Translations under genes and position numbers: made by a program
Notes under the pieces: generated by a model
The model's input: the letters and a program-made list of their open reading frames with translations, nothing else
Told to the model about the DNA's origin: nothing
Databases searched by the model: none
In this document: positions 17,318 through 26,338 of the stretch, in pieces
Numbering within the stretch: the stretch's first letter is position 1
Layout: every line of letters begins with the position of its first letter
Source of the DNA: Dyella_A sp050749815
GTDB taxonomy: Bacteria > Pseudomonadota > Gammaproteobacteria > Xanthomonadales > Rhodanobacteraceae
Direction: 5' to 3'
Assembly (NCBI RefSeq): GCF_050749815.1
Contig: NZ_CP192735.1
Location: 3,914,692-3,978,691 of the forward strand
Length of the DNA stretch: 64,000 nt

Positions 17318-19086
17318 CTTGCTTGCTTAGTGCCGTCTCGCAGTCGGCCATTCAGGTAAAGGCGGGCGGCAGAGTAAATGCCTTCGGTAGCGGCCTCAGC
17401 CTGCCCCGGATCCGCTAGCTGCTGCTCCGCCTTCCCGGTCAACTGGTAATAGAGGGGAGGGCGGATCCCTGCGGCACCAAGAATTTCGCCGCCCAACATC
17501 CACGAGTAGATGTGCTTCGTGGTCTGCGTCGATCGGTCGCCCACGATGAACCACGGGACAAACTGATCTGGTCCGGACTGGCCATTGTCGAAGCCGCTGT
17601 CGTAGACGTGCTGTAGGCCAGGCAGGTGATCGCCATAGAAGACCAGGATATAGGGGCGCTTGCGGGCTTCCAGGAAGCTCCACAGTCGCCCAAGTTGCTG
17701 GTCGGCATCTTCGATGTGATACATATAATTGCGATATTCGCGGATGCCTTTTGAGCCGAGACCCTCGGGTGCGGCGATCGCGTCCCTGCGGTGAGGATCC
17801 CCCACCGGAACTTTCATGTACGGCCCATGGCCCTCGATGCTGATGGCAAACACGAGCGTTGGTTTCGTGGCGTCCTGAAGCTTGGCCATGATCTGATCAG
17901 TCATGGCCGAATCGGCGAAGTACCACCCTTCGCGTGCTGCGTTCTTTGGGAACTCAGCCGCCGTCACGAACTGGTCGAACCCGATGGACTTGAAGGCCTT
18001 GGCCCGGTTCCAGAAATTGCCAGCATTGCCGTGGATGGCGACCGTGGCGTAACCCGCATTGCGCGCAACGCGCACCAAACTGGGTATTTTGGGCTTGGTG
18101 ATCTGTAGATAAGGGAAGCCGATGTCCGGATAGGCGGCCATTGGAATGCCCGTGAGCACCTCAAACTCGGTCCTCAGCGTACCACCGCCGAAAGTGGGCG
18201 GCTTCATGGTGCCGCCAAGTCCGGTGGCCAAAGCCCGCTTCAAGTTCGGCAGCTCCGCGTCTGTGCTGCCGACATTCTTGAGAATGGACGTATCGAAGAA
18301 CGACTCGCTCTGGATGACGACGATGTCCGGCGTAGTTCCTACGGTCAACGGCGCGGCGGCCGGAGGGCTAGGCAAGGAGCGCAATTCCTTCACGGCGGCG
18401 GTGTCGACCGGAACCTTCAGCGCTCGAATACGTTCGGCGCTGGTGTAAGCGATGGAGCTCAGCAGGCCGGAGTGGAGGATGCTGTCCATGGGGGCCCAGG
18501 CCACAACGCGCAGGGCGTTCGCGTTGTACACGCGTCCTACCCAGCCCGCTCCAGCTCCAAGGCCGTACATGGAGGCCAGCGAAGCAAGGGCGATTGCCAG
18601 CCGGGAAAAACTCCTTGGCGGGAAATATGATGTCTCTCGCCTTATCGCCCAGACGATCAGCGCGACGAGCGCCACGAGTACCGCTGTCGCGGCATACCAG
18701 CCCCCTACGTAGTTCGCCAGCAGCTCGAGTGTGGCCACGTGCATATTTCGCAGGATGTAGACGTCGCTGAACAGCACCGGCGTGTGCAGGTACCGAAGCT
18801 TCAGCGCATTGGCGGCATAAATCGCGCCCAGCAGCGCCGCCGAGAGAGCGGTCGACAGCACAATCCGGTTACACAACGCCAACAGGAACAGGAAGACGGC
18901 TATGGCCGGTATGGCGTTAACCACGTACCCGTAGGTGAACGCGTAAGAGTCCAGCGCGACGCCGATGGACTGGCGATCGGCCATCCATGCGAGCTGAAGA
19001 AGCACCAAGCAGAGTAGAGCAATCCAGGCCAACCGCTTAGCGCCTCTTAGAAACGCGGCGCCTCCTTCAAAACTGTTCAAACTCAT
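17314..19086 (-). CDS. LtaS/MdoB-like phosphoglycerol- or phosphoethanolamine-transferase-type sulfatase-fold membrane enzyme
   Basis: This 590-residue protein has about five N-terminal membrane helices (22-40, 55-90, 130-150, 162-180) and a periplasmic alkaline-phosphatase-superfamily domain (about 253-560). Metal and nucleophile motifs are PDIVVIQSESFFD, the GGTLRTEFEVLTG segment with the candidate catalytic Thr, AIHGNAGNFWNR and VFYGDHLPGLQ. The family transfers phosphoglycerol or similar groups from phospholipid to glycans (LtaS, MdoB/OpgB) and is found in Gram-negative glycan loci. Here it may decorate the O-antigen or periplasmic glucans; the donor group is unknown. It is followed by the overlapping small membrane protein. 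Confidence 0.85.
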   Translation of the reverse strand: MSLNSFEGGAAFLRGAKRLAWIALLCLVLLQLAWMADRQSIGVALDSYAFTYGYVVNAIPAIAVFLFLLALCNRIVLSTALSAALLGAIYAANALKLRYLHTPVLFSDVYILRNMHVATLELLANYVGGWYAATAVLVALVALIVWAIRRETSYFPPRSFSRLAIALASLASMYGLGAGAGWVGRVYNANALRVVAWAPMDSILHSGLLSSIAYTSAERIRALKVPVDTAAVKELRSLPSPPAAAPLTVGTTPDIVVIQSESFFDTSILKNVGSTDAELPNLKRALATGLGGTMKPPTFGGGTLRTEFEVLTGIPMAAYPDIGFPYLQITKPKIPSLVRVARNAGYATVAIHGNAGNFWNRAKAFKSIGFDQFVTAAEFPKNAAREGWYFADSAMTDQIMAKLQDATKPTLVFAISIEGHGPYMKVPVGDPHRRDAIAAPEGLGSKGIREYRNYMYHIEDADQQLGRLWSFLEARKRPYILVFYGDHLPGLQHVYDSGFDNGQSGPDQFVPWFIVGDRSTQTTKHIYSWMLGGEILGAAGIRPPLYYQLTGKAEQQLADPGQAEAATEGIYSAARLYLNGRLRDGTKQAR

Positions 19087-19375
19087 CTCCCATCAATGGA
19101 AGGGGAGGGCACTGCGGGGAGCTGGTCGCCCATCACAGGCCCCGACTCCAGCCGGTCGGCTAGTGAAGACCCGTGCTTGGGCCGGTGAGGCTCAACAAAG
19201 AAAGGTCCGTCTCAGCAGGAGACGCCGACAGCAAACGCACAAACACCGGATCGGTTTACCCGAAGATGCGCTCACCGAGCCAACGGGCGAGTACGGGACT
19301 TACGCCACATTGGACAAGTCAGCAGTCCACCGACGTCCCCCCGCGTTGAGTAGCGGGACGGTTTAGAGTCCGGAA

Positions 19376-20170
19376 TTACTTTAACTGCTTCGCGTAGGCG
19401 GCGGGTGTCAGCCCGCCCAACGCCTTCTTCGGTCGCTCCTCGTTGTATTCCCGCCGCCAGCGTTCGATCTCGGTGCGGGCGTGCAGCAGGCTGGGAAACC
19501 AGTGTTCGTTGAGGCATTCGTCGCGCAGACGTCCGTTGAACGATTCGATGTAGGCGTTCTGGTTCGGCTTGCCTGGTTCGATCAGGCGCAGTTGCACGCC
19601 GCGCTCGTGCGCCCAGGCGACCATCGCCTTGCCGCAGAACTCCTTGCCGTTGTCGGTGCGGATGGTCTTGGGCAGGCCGCGAATGACGCCCAGGCGATCC
19701 AGCACACGCGTCACGTCGATCCCGGAGATGGCTCGTTCGACTTCGATGCCCACCGACTCATGCGTGGCGTCGTCGACGATGGTCAGGCACTTGAGGACGC
19801 GGGCGTCGGCGGTGCGATCGAACACGAAATCCATCGACCACACCTCGTTGGGCGCCGATGGACGACACAGTGGCTGCCGCTCGCTCACCGGCACCTTCTT
19901 CCGCTTGCGCCGGCGTACCTGCAACCGTTCCTCCCGATACAACCGCTCCACACGCTTGTAGTTCACCGGCTCGCCGCCCTCCTGCCGAAGCTTCAGGTGG
20001 ATCATCCCCACGCCGTAGCGCTTGTGCCGCTGCGCCAGCTCCACGATCCGCCGTCGCAGCGCCACGTTGCGGTCTGGCTGCGCCTGATACCGGTACGCGC
20101 TGGCGCTCATGCCCACCACGCGCAGCGCGCACCGCTCGCTCAACCCCTTGTCGATCATCTGGCGCACCAA
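19376..20170 (-). CDS. IS3-family transposase OrfB (DDE integrase domain)
   Basis: This 264-residue catalytic subunit has the HTH_21 region (RRIVELAQRHKRYGVGMIHLKL) and then the rve integrase core. The DDE triad is seen as WSMDFVF (first Asp), RTDNGKEF (second Asp) and NAYIESFNGRLRDEC (Glu). The C-terminal YNEERPKKALGGLTPAAYA is typical of the IS407/IS476 subgroup. The ATG at 20170 is used for the free OrfB; the functional transposase is probably the OrfAB fusion made by -1 frameshifting at T7 (20197-20203, A7 on the coding strand). Intact. Confidence 0.93.
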   Translation of the reverse strand: MVRQMIDKGLSERCALRVVGMSASAYRYQAQPDRNVALRRRIVELAQRHKRYGVGMIHLKLRQEGGEPVNYKRVERLYREERLQVRRRKRKKVPVSERQPLCRPSAPNEVWSMDFVFDRTADARVLKCLTIVDDATHESVGIEVERAISGIDVTRVLDRLGVIRGLPKTIRTDNGKEFCGKAMVAWAHERGVQLRLIEPGKPNQNAYIESFNGRLRDECLNEHWFPSLLHARTEIERWRREYNEERPKKALGGLTPAAYAKQLK

Positions 20171-20190
20171 CGCTCGCCGGGCCGGTGCGC

Positions 20191-20454
20191 CTACGGTTTT
20201 TTTCGCAGGACGTCCTTGATCACCTCGTTCTCAAGCATCTGCTCGGCCAGCAGCTTCTTCAGCCGCGTGTTCTCCGTCTCCAGCTCCTTCAGGCGCTTGG
20301 CGTCCGGCACGCTCATGCCGCCGAACTTGCTGCGCCACAGGTAGTAGGAGGCCTCGCTGAAGCCGTGTTTGCGGCACAGCTCCTTGATCGGCAAGCCGGC
20401 ATCCGCCTCACGCAGGAAGCCGATGATCTGTTCCTCGGAAAAGCGCTTCTTCAC
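20191..20454 (-). CDS. IS3-family transposase OrfA (HTH_Tnp_1)
   Basis: The protein has 87 residues from the GTG at 20454, chosen because AAGGAGA sits 6 bp before it; a TTG two codons earlier abuts the Shine-Dalgarno. It has a helix-turn-helix (EEQIIGFLREADAG to SEASYYLWRSKFGG) and a leucine zipper (RLKELETENTRLKKLLAEQ). It binds the IS ends. The frame ends right after the slippery A AAA AAA heptamer, so ribosomes that slip -1 continue into the OrfB frame. Confidence 0.9.
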   Translation of the reverse strand: MKKRFSEEQIIGFLREADAGLPIKELCRKHGFSEASYYLWRSKFGGMSVPDAKRLKELETENTRLKKLLAEQMLENEVIKDVLRKKP

Positions 20455-20970
20455 GTCCAATCTCCTTCGGTTGGGGGATTGGACTCCAAACGGCAGTGCT
20501 ACTCAAAACCGGGGGGACGTCGCCACTACACCGCCACGTGATGGCCTTAGGCGCCAGCGCACTGTGAGAGAGGACGCGCCACGCGGCTAATCAGGGAGAG
20601 ACCATGGACATTGATTCGGCCTTTGTCAAGCGCTTGGCTTCTGCATGGTGCCCTGCGTTCGTCTATGGCGGCCAAATTGCCCGCAAGCTGCTATGGTTGA
20701 AAAGTCAACCTGTGCTGAATCGTCACCGCTGAGCAATCCAATCTTGGATATTCGAGGATGTAGACCGTGATCAGAAGAATCAGGTCGCAAATTATCGGAC
20801 TGCGAACTCGCATGAGCCGCCTCGCGCAAGATTCATTAGCGAGGTTAAGAGTTCGCCCTACAAGCTTTGCCGGTTCGCCATGTGATCTTTGGAGAATGAG
20901 ATTCAGCTCATTCGTAGACTGCCAAAGCTCATTGGCAACGCACTTTGAGCTTTTTAAAGAGCGTAGGCAT

Positions 20971-21726
20971 ATGGAAAATATGCTGCAAAACGACATGAAA
21001 GAGGACGATGCGCTCGCTGGGGTCTGCTGGGTGTGCGCAAAAAGAAGCACCTTTCGCTACGACCGGCTGTATTCGAACGGAGTTGACGTCAACTGGCGCG
21101 AGCGCCTCGTGTGCGCAGGTTGCGGGCTAAACAATCGATTGCGGCTGAGTGCGCAGCTGATTTCGCAGATAGCCGCCAAAAGCTCCTCGATTTATCTCAC
21201 CGAGCAGGTCACGCCCCTAGCTGGATATCTGGCTCGCAGCTTCAAAAAAGTAACGATGAGCGAGTTCCTTGGCGAGGCGGCGGTGCCCGGAGCCCTCAAT
21301 GCCGTTGGCATTCGTCACGAAGACATCACGTCGCTTAGCTTCGGAGACGGATGCTTTGATCATGTCCTGAGCTTTGATGTCTTGGAGCACGTGCCGGATT
21401 ATCGCAAGGCGCTAAAAGAGTTCTACAGAGTTCTTAAGAGTGGAGGTGGACTAATGCTCTCCGTGCCGTTCTCCTTGCTTTCGGAGAGAAATATAGTTCG
21501 TGCACAAATCGCTCAGGACGGCACTCTCGAGCATCTTTTGCCCCCCGAATATCATGGCGATCCAGTAGACCCTCAAGGAGGAATTCTCTGCTATTACCAC
21601 TTTGGCTGGCAGCTGGTGGAGGAGTTACGAGAGATTGGCTTCCAAGAGGCGCGGGTAGAGTCTTATTGGTCAAGAGCGTTTGGACACATCGGAGACGAAC
21701 AGCTAATCATTGTCGCGCGGCGATAA
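20971..21726 (+). CDS. SAM-dependent methyltransferase-like protein with N-terminal Cys4 site
   Basis: The protein has 251 residues from the ATG at 20971. The N-terminus has CWVC and, 40 residues later, CAGC, a likely zinc site. The core has methyltransferase type 11 features after motif I (SFGDGCFDHVLSFDVLEHVPDYRKALKEFYRVLKSGG), but the glycine-rich SAM motif I is not recognisable, as in some sugar-cluster homologs. The frame is open back to a GTG at 20767; those 68 residues look non-conserved and are left out. It lies in the AT-richer part of the island, so it is probably acquired DNA. Role: perhaps glycan methylation; substrate unknown. Confidence 0.75.
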   Translation: MENMLQNDMKEDDALAGVCWVCAKRSTFRYDRLYSNGVDVNWRERLVCAGCGLNNRLRLSAQLISQIAAKSSSIYLTEQVTPLAGYLARSFKKVTMSEFLGEAAVPGALNAVGIRHEDITSLSFGDGCFDHVLSFDVLEHVPDYRKALKEFYRVLKSGGGLMLSVPFSLLSERNIVRAQIAQDGTLEHLLPPEYHGDPVDPQGGILCYYHFGWQLVEELREIGFQEARVESYWSRAFGHIGDEQLIIVARR

Positions 21727-21776
21727 CACCTGTTGCAGCTCCAAAGCCGTATGTCTGATGAATTCCCAGGCAGACC

Positions 21777-23765
21777 TCATTGCGAGTGATCTCTATCCGC
21801 TATAAGGCGCGGCCCAGCGAACGCGACCCAGTGGCCCGATGAGTTTCCGCCGGGAGACTCAACCGAGAACGATACAGACACAACGCGGCCGCTGAATTTC
21901 TCAAGCGATAGAGAGACGGGAGCGAATCTGAGCGAAGCACCTCTTGTAGGAGGACGGAGGTCCCGTTTAAATATTACCTCCGAATGGTCTGCATAAGCGA
22001 CAGTTATTATCGCGCGGGCAGATTGCGGGCTGGGATATACCATCCCGATATCGAAAACGAGAGCTCCGCCTGAGGGAACTGAGAGCTGATCATATTTATA
22101 TGAGAACCCTGACAGTACAGTGAGCGTCTCTCGCTCTCCTGTAACGGTGTTCCACGGCATGAGAAACGCCCCCCTGCGCGAGGGAGTTTCGACGTCACGC
22201 GTGTCATTTAGCGATCCTTCCTTAAATCGCTTAATGAAATCAACGATAACATCCCTTTGATTAAGCTGGTTCAGGCGACGCAACTCGTCCGTAACGTCTA
22301 CTAGCTCAGTCGGTGTAGATGCATAAAGGCGGGTCGATCTCGGCAATTTTGCCGTGGCCGCTGAATCAAGTGAGTCGAAGCAATATACAGGGCGTGATGT
22401 GCCTCCATAAAGCCTAAAGAACTCGCCGTTAAGGAGAGTCCAGTCGCAGTGAGACGAATTGGCAAGAAATGCCACGGGGCCCTCTTGCCTCGAGCTTGCA
22501 TCAGCGACATCGCGTTTAGCCGCCTCTGCAAAATTTGCAGACGATACGAAGAATACGTTCCCGTAGCTCTTCATGATGTCACCATCGAGCATGATCGACG
22601 TTAGACTCAATAGTGCAACAGCCGCCGAGAGCAGTATCCGGCCTAAGGGTTGGGCATTCCCCACCGCCCAGGCCGGAATGAGCATGCCTAAAACGAAGCT
22701 CGCAAAAATCCATCTTTGCTCCAGTCTGATGGTTAGTAGTGCCGGAGCTATCAGAAAGCCGGCAAGTAACAGTATGAGAATCGCCCACATGGTCTTGTAT
22801 TTAGGGTCACGACCGTCGCTGGCTGGCTCCTTTCTCGTCGCGTAATAGACGCCGGCGACAAAAATAAATACCCATAGAGACGTAAAAAGGAATGCTAGGC
22901 TTGACATCTCACTTCCGGCAACGACCGGAGTGCCAATCAAATAGTCTGGCCCAGAATTGAAGCCGAATAATGAGTACAGGGCTTGGAGCCCGTTCTCCAC
23001 TGTTCGGAAAGGTGCGAATGCTAGGTGCGTCCCGCCAGTGCCTATGAGAAACGTGGTGCCCAGTACCACTTGTTTATAGGCTATATAGAGTACCGGGACA
23101 AAGGCGCTGACTAAAATTAACGTCCATTTGCGCACCCGAGGAATCACTGCGGCACTCGTGATGAAGTAAAGCGCGATGGCTAGCCATACCGGCACTACTA
23201 TGAATCGCTCGTGCGCGAAAGTTGCAAGTAGGCTGGCCGCCACCGCGCTCAACGCGACGGCGAGGCTCGGCTTTTGGCTCCGCTCCATCGCAAGCAGAGC
23301 ATAAATTGCGCAGAGGGTAAGTAGTAACGGGACTCCCTCCACAGGTCCGATAACCTGAGTGGCTAGATAAGTTGCAAATCGTGACAGCGTTACGGCTGCT
23401 GCGAGGCTTAGCGACGCAATCCAGTTTCCATGGCTAATTTTCCAACAGATCGCGAATGTCGCGAGTCCAATTAGACCTTGTAAGCCAATATCAGCGACGG
23501 CATAGGCGGATACATGGTCGCCAAAAATCCTCATTAGTACCAAGACCAGCTCAAGAGAGACGGGCCGGAATCGCTCGTGACATACGGCTGTCAGAATGGC
23601 GGTGCCTCGGGTTGCGCACTTGCCATCGAGATAAGAGAGTAAATAGTCGAGATCGTCGCCGTAGAATACGTGCGGCCTCCACGGGAAGAATCGCCAAAAG
23701 GCTAAGGCGCACGTGGCAAATAGCAGAAGGGTTGCTGCGGCGATGATGTAATTTTTTGAGCGCAC
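21777..23765 (-). CDS. Large multi-spanning membrane protein, possible Gtr-type (GT-C-like) glycosyltransferase
   Basis: This 662-residue protein has a signal-anchor-like first helix, then about ten hydrophobic segments to residue 395, then a soluble domain (about 400-662). Near the first loop it has FYGDDLDYLLSYLDGKC, an acidic cluster like the D/E motif in the first periplasmic loop of GT-C enzymes, and HERFRPVSLELVLVL. It is the last gene of the cassette with GtrA and a GtrB-like enzyme, the position held by the serotype-specific gtr gene in phage conversion operons. That role is inference. The gene is clearly AT-richer than the window (28 of 60 bases G/C at 22561-22620). Confidence 0.7.
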   Translation of the reverse strand: MRSKNYIIAAATLLLFATCALAFWRFFPWRPHVFYGDDLDYLLSYLDGKCATRGTAILTAVCHERFRPVSLELVLVLMRIFGDHVSAYAVADIGLQGLIGLATFAICWKISHGNWIASLSLAAAVTLSRFATYLATQVIGPVEGVPLLLTLCAIYALLAMERSQKPSLAVALSAVAASLLATFAHERFIVVPVWLAIALYFITSAAVIPRVRKWTLILVSAFVPVLYIAYKQVVLGTTFLIGTGGTHLAFAPFRTVENGLQALYSLFGFNSGPDYLIGTPVVAGSEMSSLAFLFTSLWVFIFVAGVYYATRKEPASDGRDPKYKTMWAILILLLAGFLIAPALLTIRLEQRWIFASFVLGMLIPAWAVGNAQPLGRILLSAAVALLSLTSIMLDGDIMKSYGNVFFVSSANFAEAAKRDVADASSRQEGPVAFLANSSHCDWTLLNGEFFRLYGGTSRPVYCFDSLDSAATAKLPRSTRLYASTPTELVDVTDELRRLNQLNQRDVIVDFIKRFKEGSLNDTRDVETPSRRGAFLMPWNTVTGERETLTVLSGFSYKYDQLSVPSGGALVFDIGMVYPSPQSARAIITVAYADHSEVIFKRDLRPPTRGASLRFAPVSLSLEKFSGRVVSVSFSVESPGGNSSGHWVAFAGPRLIADRDHSQ

Positions 23766-23832
23766 TTGCGTGTCTTGGTAGGTGAATCGAATTGATTGCG
23801 CGGCAGTAGGATGGTGCTGCAGCTCGAATCAA

Positions 23833-24786
23833 TTAGCCGTCTTCTGCCTCCCCTTCGGTTACATCACCGGCATGCCGCACGACATATAGAGGCTTTCCTT
23901 TAATTTCATCAAGGATGCGCCATAGATATTCGCCGATAACTCCCAGCATAAACATGATCGCGCCCCCAACTAGTAGAATAGCTACCATTATCGGTGCCCA
24001 ACCGAGAAACGGGGTGTTGCCGAAAGCCCAGGACACTATAATAACGATAGCGTACAGAACTCCCAAAATGGCACATGTGGCGCCGCAGAGAGACATCAGT
24101 CGGATGGGGAGGTACGAGCCATCTAGCAGGAAATCATAAAAGAGTTTCAATTTCTTGCTGAAGTTATATTGCGACTTCCCAATGGTCCTTTTTTTTCTGA
24201 CGTAAGGAAGGAAAGTGCTTTCCAAGCCAGCCCAAAGGATGTCGCCCTGAAAAAAGCGATTGCGCCCTCGGTAACTGAGGAATAAGCCAAGGGCGCGGCG
24301 GCTCAGAAGGACAAAGTCGAACCCGCCGGCGGGAATATTGGGGTTTGATAGTCGCAATGCGCCATAAGCCAAGCGGGAAAATAGGCGTGCGCCCAGCGAA
24401 TCCTCTCGATCCGACCGATAACCGACGACAACCTCCGAGCCCTTCTCCCAGGCTCGTGCCATGTCAATGGTCAATTCGACAGGGTCTTGCAAGTCTGCGG
24501 AAATATTTATGATGGCGTCGCCAGTTGCGGCTTCGTAGCCCGCAGTTATTGCAGCCAGCTGACCAAAATTACGAGTGAACGTAATCACTCTTACATTGGG
24601 AAAACTTTCCGCCGCTTGCTGCATTTCCCTGAGCGATCCATCTTTTGATCCATCGTTGACAAGGATGATTTCACAGGAGTGGTCGCCCATCGCTCCCCCA
24701 CTAAAGAGGCTCTGGATGGCTTCGCACGTCAGGCGAATGGAGCCAGCGTTGTTATAGACCGGCACGACATAGCTGATAAGGCTCAT
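23833..24786 (-). CDS. Polyprenol-phosphate glycosyltransferase, GT2, GtrB/ArnC type
   Basis: This 317-residue protein has an N-terminal GT2 domain (VVPVYNNAGSI, VNDGSKDGS, RNFGQLAAITAGYEAATGDAIINISADLQDP with the DxD-like ADLQDP motif) and two C-terminal membrane helices (about 225-250 and 262-288). It ends in MLGVIGEYLWRILDEIKGKPLYVV, characteristic of GtrB/ArnC/PmrF enzymes that load a sugar onto undecaprenyl phosphate on the cytoplasmic side. With GtrA (25901) and the membrane protein (21777) it makes a gtr-like trio. It overlaps the aminotransferase gene by 4 bp. Confidence 0.9.
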   Translation of the reverse strand: MSLISYVVPVYNNAGSIRLTCEAIQSLFSGGAMGDHSCEIILVNDGSKDGSLREMQQAAESFPNVRVITFTRNFGQLAAITAGYEAATGDAIINISADLQDPVELTIDMARAWEKGSEVVVGYRSDREDSLGARLFSRLAYGALRLSNPNIPAGGFDFVLLSRRALGLFLSYRGRNRFFQGDILWAGLESTFLPYVRKKRTIGKSQYNFSKKLKLFYDFLLDGSYLPIRLMSLCGATCAILGVLYAIVIIVSWAFGNTPFLGWAPIMVAILLVGGAIMFMLGVIGEYLWRILDEIKGKPLYVVRHAGDVTEGEAEDG

Positions 24787-25904
24787 GGAAGTTTGGCTCC
24801 ATGCGCAGAAATCGCTCTCGCCAAGCTGCTGGCGACAAAATCGATCTGCTCCGCCGACAGGTCGAGGTGAAATGGAAGTCCGAGGATTCTTTCACCAAGG
24901 TCTTCGCTGACCCCGAGGGCGCCCGTGGACGGATAGCCCTTTAGGGCTGGATGTAGATGAGCAGGGGGGCAATACCAGCGCCTAGTTTCAATACCGTCTT
25001 CCTTTAAGATCTCGGCTACCTCAACAGCTCTGCTGCCAATTGGCAGGAGAACTGGCAGGATTGGGTATACTCCAGCGTCCGGCTTGACCTGGAATTCTAT
25101 TTCCGGACAAGTGACAGCAAGCACCCGACGGTACTGTGAGAGAAGCGCTCGTCTGGCCAACTGGATCTGATCCCATTGGTCGTACATCGCAAGCCCGACG
25201 GCGCAATGGTACTCACTCATTTTCCCATTAGTGCCCAGATCGACCAGCAGGGCACGAGAGGTGTCTATACCAAAATTAGACAGACGCCGCATGGTAGCGA
25301 TACGTTCTGCCGAAGGGGAGATCACCACGCCACCTTCTCCCGCGCCAAATGATTTGGTGCTATGGAAGCTGAATATGACGTCTGAGACCTTTCCCACTTT
25401 TTGATTGCCGTATGCGCCAGCTGCATCAATCAAAACGGGCTTCCCGTACCGAGCGCTCAGATCGTCCCAGCCTTCCACGTCCTGCGGATAGCCAAAGGTG
25501 CTAACGGGCATCACGGCGTCTACGTCGCCGATAAACGACTCAGCTAAGCCAGGTTCAAGTGCCCACGTATCTCTCGCGACATCGGCAAACACAGGCGTCA
25601 TCCCTGCTCGAATGATCGCCGTCGCAGTCGCTACGAAGGTCAGCGAGGGCACTAATACCCTCGATCCAGGGGCGAGGCCGTGAGCGTGAAGGGCGAGTTC
25701 TAGTCCGATGGTGCAGTTCGCTACAGTGGTGACGTTGTCCTCATTGAGGTGGGGGGCAACGTCTGCAATCACCCGCTTTTCTAGCCGCTTGTTTAAGGGG
25801 CCGAAATTCGTGTAATGCTTATTGGAATCGATTTCCTGGAGATAGGGGACAATCTGATCCGCAGTAGGCATGCGGGGGACCAGGAGCGAGATCTTGTTTT
25901 TCAT
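24783..25904 (-). CDS. DegT/DnrJ/EryC1/StrS family sugar aminotransferase
   Basis: This 373-residue PLP enzyme of the sugar-nucleotide aminotransferase family shows NKHYTNFGPLNKRLE at the N-terminus, VPSLTFVATATAIIRAGMTPVFADV, the cofactor Asp in VLIDAAGAYGN, and the Schiff-base lysine in FSFHSTKSFGAGEGG (near 187). It should add an amino group to a keto sugar nucleotide. RmlA and RmlB at 5021-6957 make a suitable substrate, dTDP-4-keto-6-deoxyglucose, though C3 and C4 specificity cannot be told. It lies between gtrA and the GtrB-like gene with 4-bp overlaps on both sides. Confidence 0.9.
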   Translation of the reverse strand: MKNKISLLVPRMPTADQIVPYLQEIDSNKHYTNFGPLNKRLEKRVIADVAPHLNEDNVTTVANCTIGLELALHAHGLAPGSRVLVPSLTFVATATAIIRAGMTPVFADVARDTWALEPGLAESFIGDVDAVMPVSTFGYPQDVEGWDDLSARYGKPVLIDAAGAYGNQKVGKVSDVIFSFHSTKSFGAGEGGVVISPSAERIATMRRLSNFGIDTSRALLVDLGTNGKMSEYHCAVGLAMYDQWDQIQLARRALLSQYRRVLAVTCPEIEFQVKPDAGVYPILPVLLPIGSRAVEVAEILKEDGIETRRWYCPPAHLHPALKGYPSTGALGVSEDLGERILGLPFHLDLSAEQIDFVASSLARAISAHGAKLP

Positions 25905-26338
25905 GGGTGTCCGGCAAAGGAATAGTGCTTGTGTGCGAGGTAGCTGGTGGCTGCCGAAATTACGAGAAAGAGAGCCTGGAGGAGGAGCGGATCTGCATGA
26001 GTTATGGATGCCGCTATCGGTAAGAATATGGAGTTGGCTATTACAACAGTGCTGTTCGCAAGCGTAAAGCGCATGAATTGCTTAAGCCACATTCCTCTGG
26101 CACGAAAAACAAAGAGGCGCTGCACCAGGAATGCCAAAGGCAAGGCTATTGCGTAAGAAACTACGATGGTTCCAAGGGCACCCAATTGTGTCCCGTAGAG
26201 GATGTGCACCCCCACAAAAATGAGATAGCCGGCAACCGTGTTCCATCCCCCAGCCAAAATAAAACGCACCTTCTCGGAGGCGAAGGCTTGGACGAAAAAG
26301 GCTAGCGCTTTTTGGGCTAGAGGGACAACGCGCATCAT
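25901..26338 (-). CDS. GtrA family membrane protein (putative lipid-linked sugar flippase)
   Basis: This 145-residue protein has four hydrophobic helices and the GtrA/DPMS signature (KVRFILAGGWNTVAGYLIFVGVHILYG; LPLAFLVQRLFVFRARG; FTLANSTVV). GtrA proteins are thought to flip undecaprenyl-phosphate-linked single sugars to the periplasm for O-antigen side-chain addition. Both ends overlap neighbours by 4 bp. The tyrosine-rich NKxxSF-like ending (LAHKHYSFAGHP) is also typical. Confidence 0.9.
   Translation of the reverse strand: MMRVVPLAQKALAFFVQAFASEKVRFILAGGWNTVAGYLIFVGVHILYGTQLGALGTIVVSYAIALPLAFLVQRLFVFRARGMWLKQFMRFTLANSTVVIANSIFLPIAASITHADPLLLQALFLVISAATSYLAHKHYSFAGHP

Larger units (their letters stand above)
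19331..20522 (-). mobile_element. IS3-family insertion sequence, IS407-like subgroup, copy 1
   Basis: The element is 1192 bp with terminal inverted repeats that share CGACGTCCCCCCG and then a TTGAGTAGC stretch. It is flanked by a perfect 4-bp target duplication CCAC (19327-19330 and 20523-20526), as expected for the IS407 group. It holds orfA and orfB with a -1 frameshift signal between them. It lies inside the O-antigen island between the LtaS-like gene and a methyltransferase gene. A copy of equal length, encoding identical proteins, lies at 62779-63970 in the opposite orientation. Confidence 0.93.

Noticed and set aside
20604..20732. 42-codon frame with a GGGAGAG upstream (MDIDSAFVKRLASAW...)
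   Set aside because: It is short and of unknown similarity; it may be the broken start of a gene lost near the IS insertion, but the sequence alone cannot show this.
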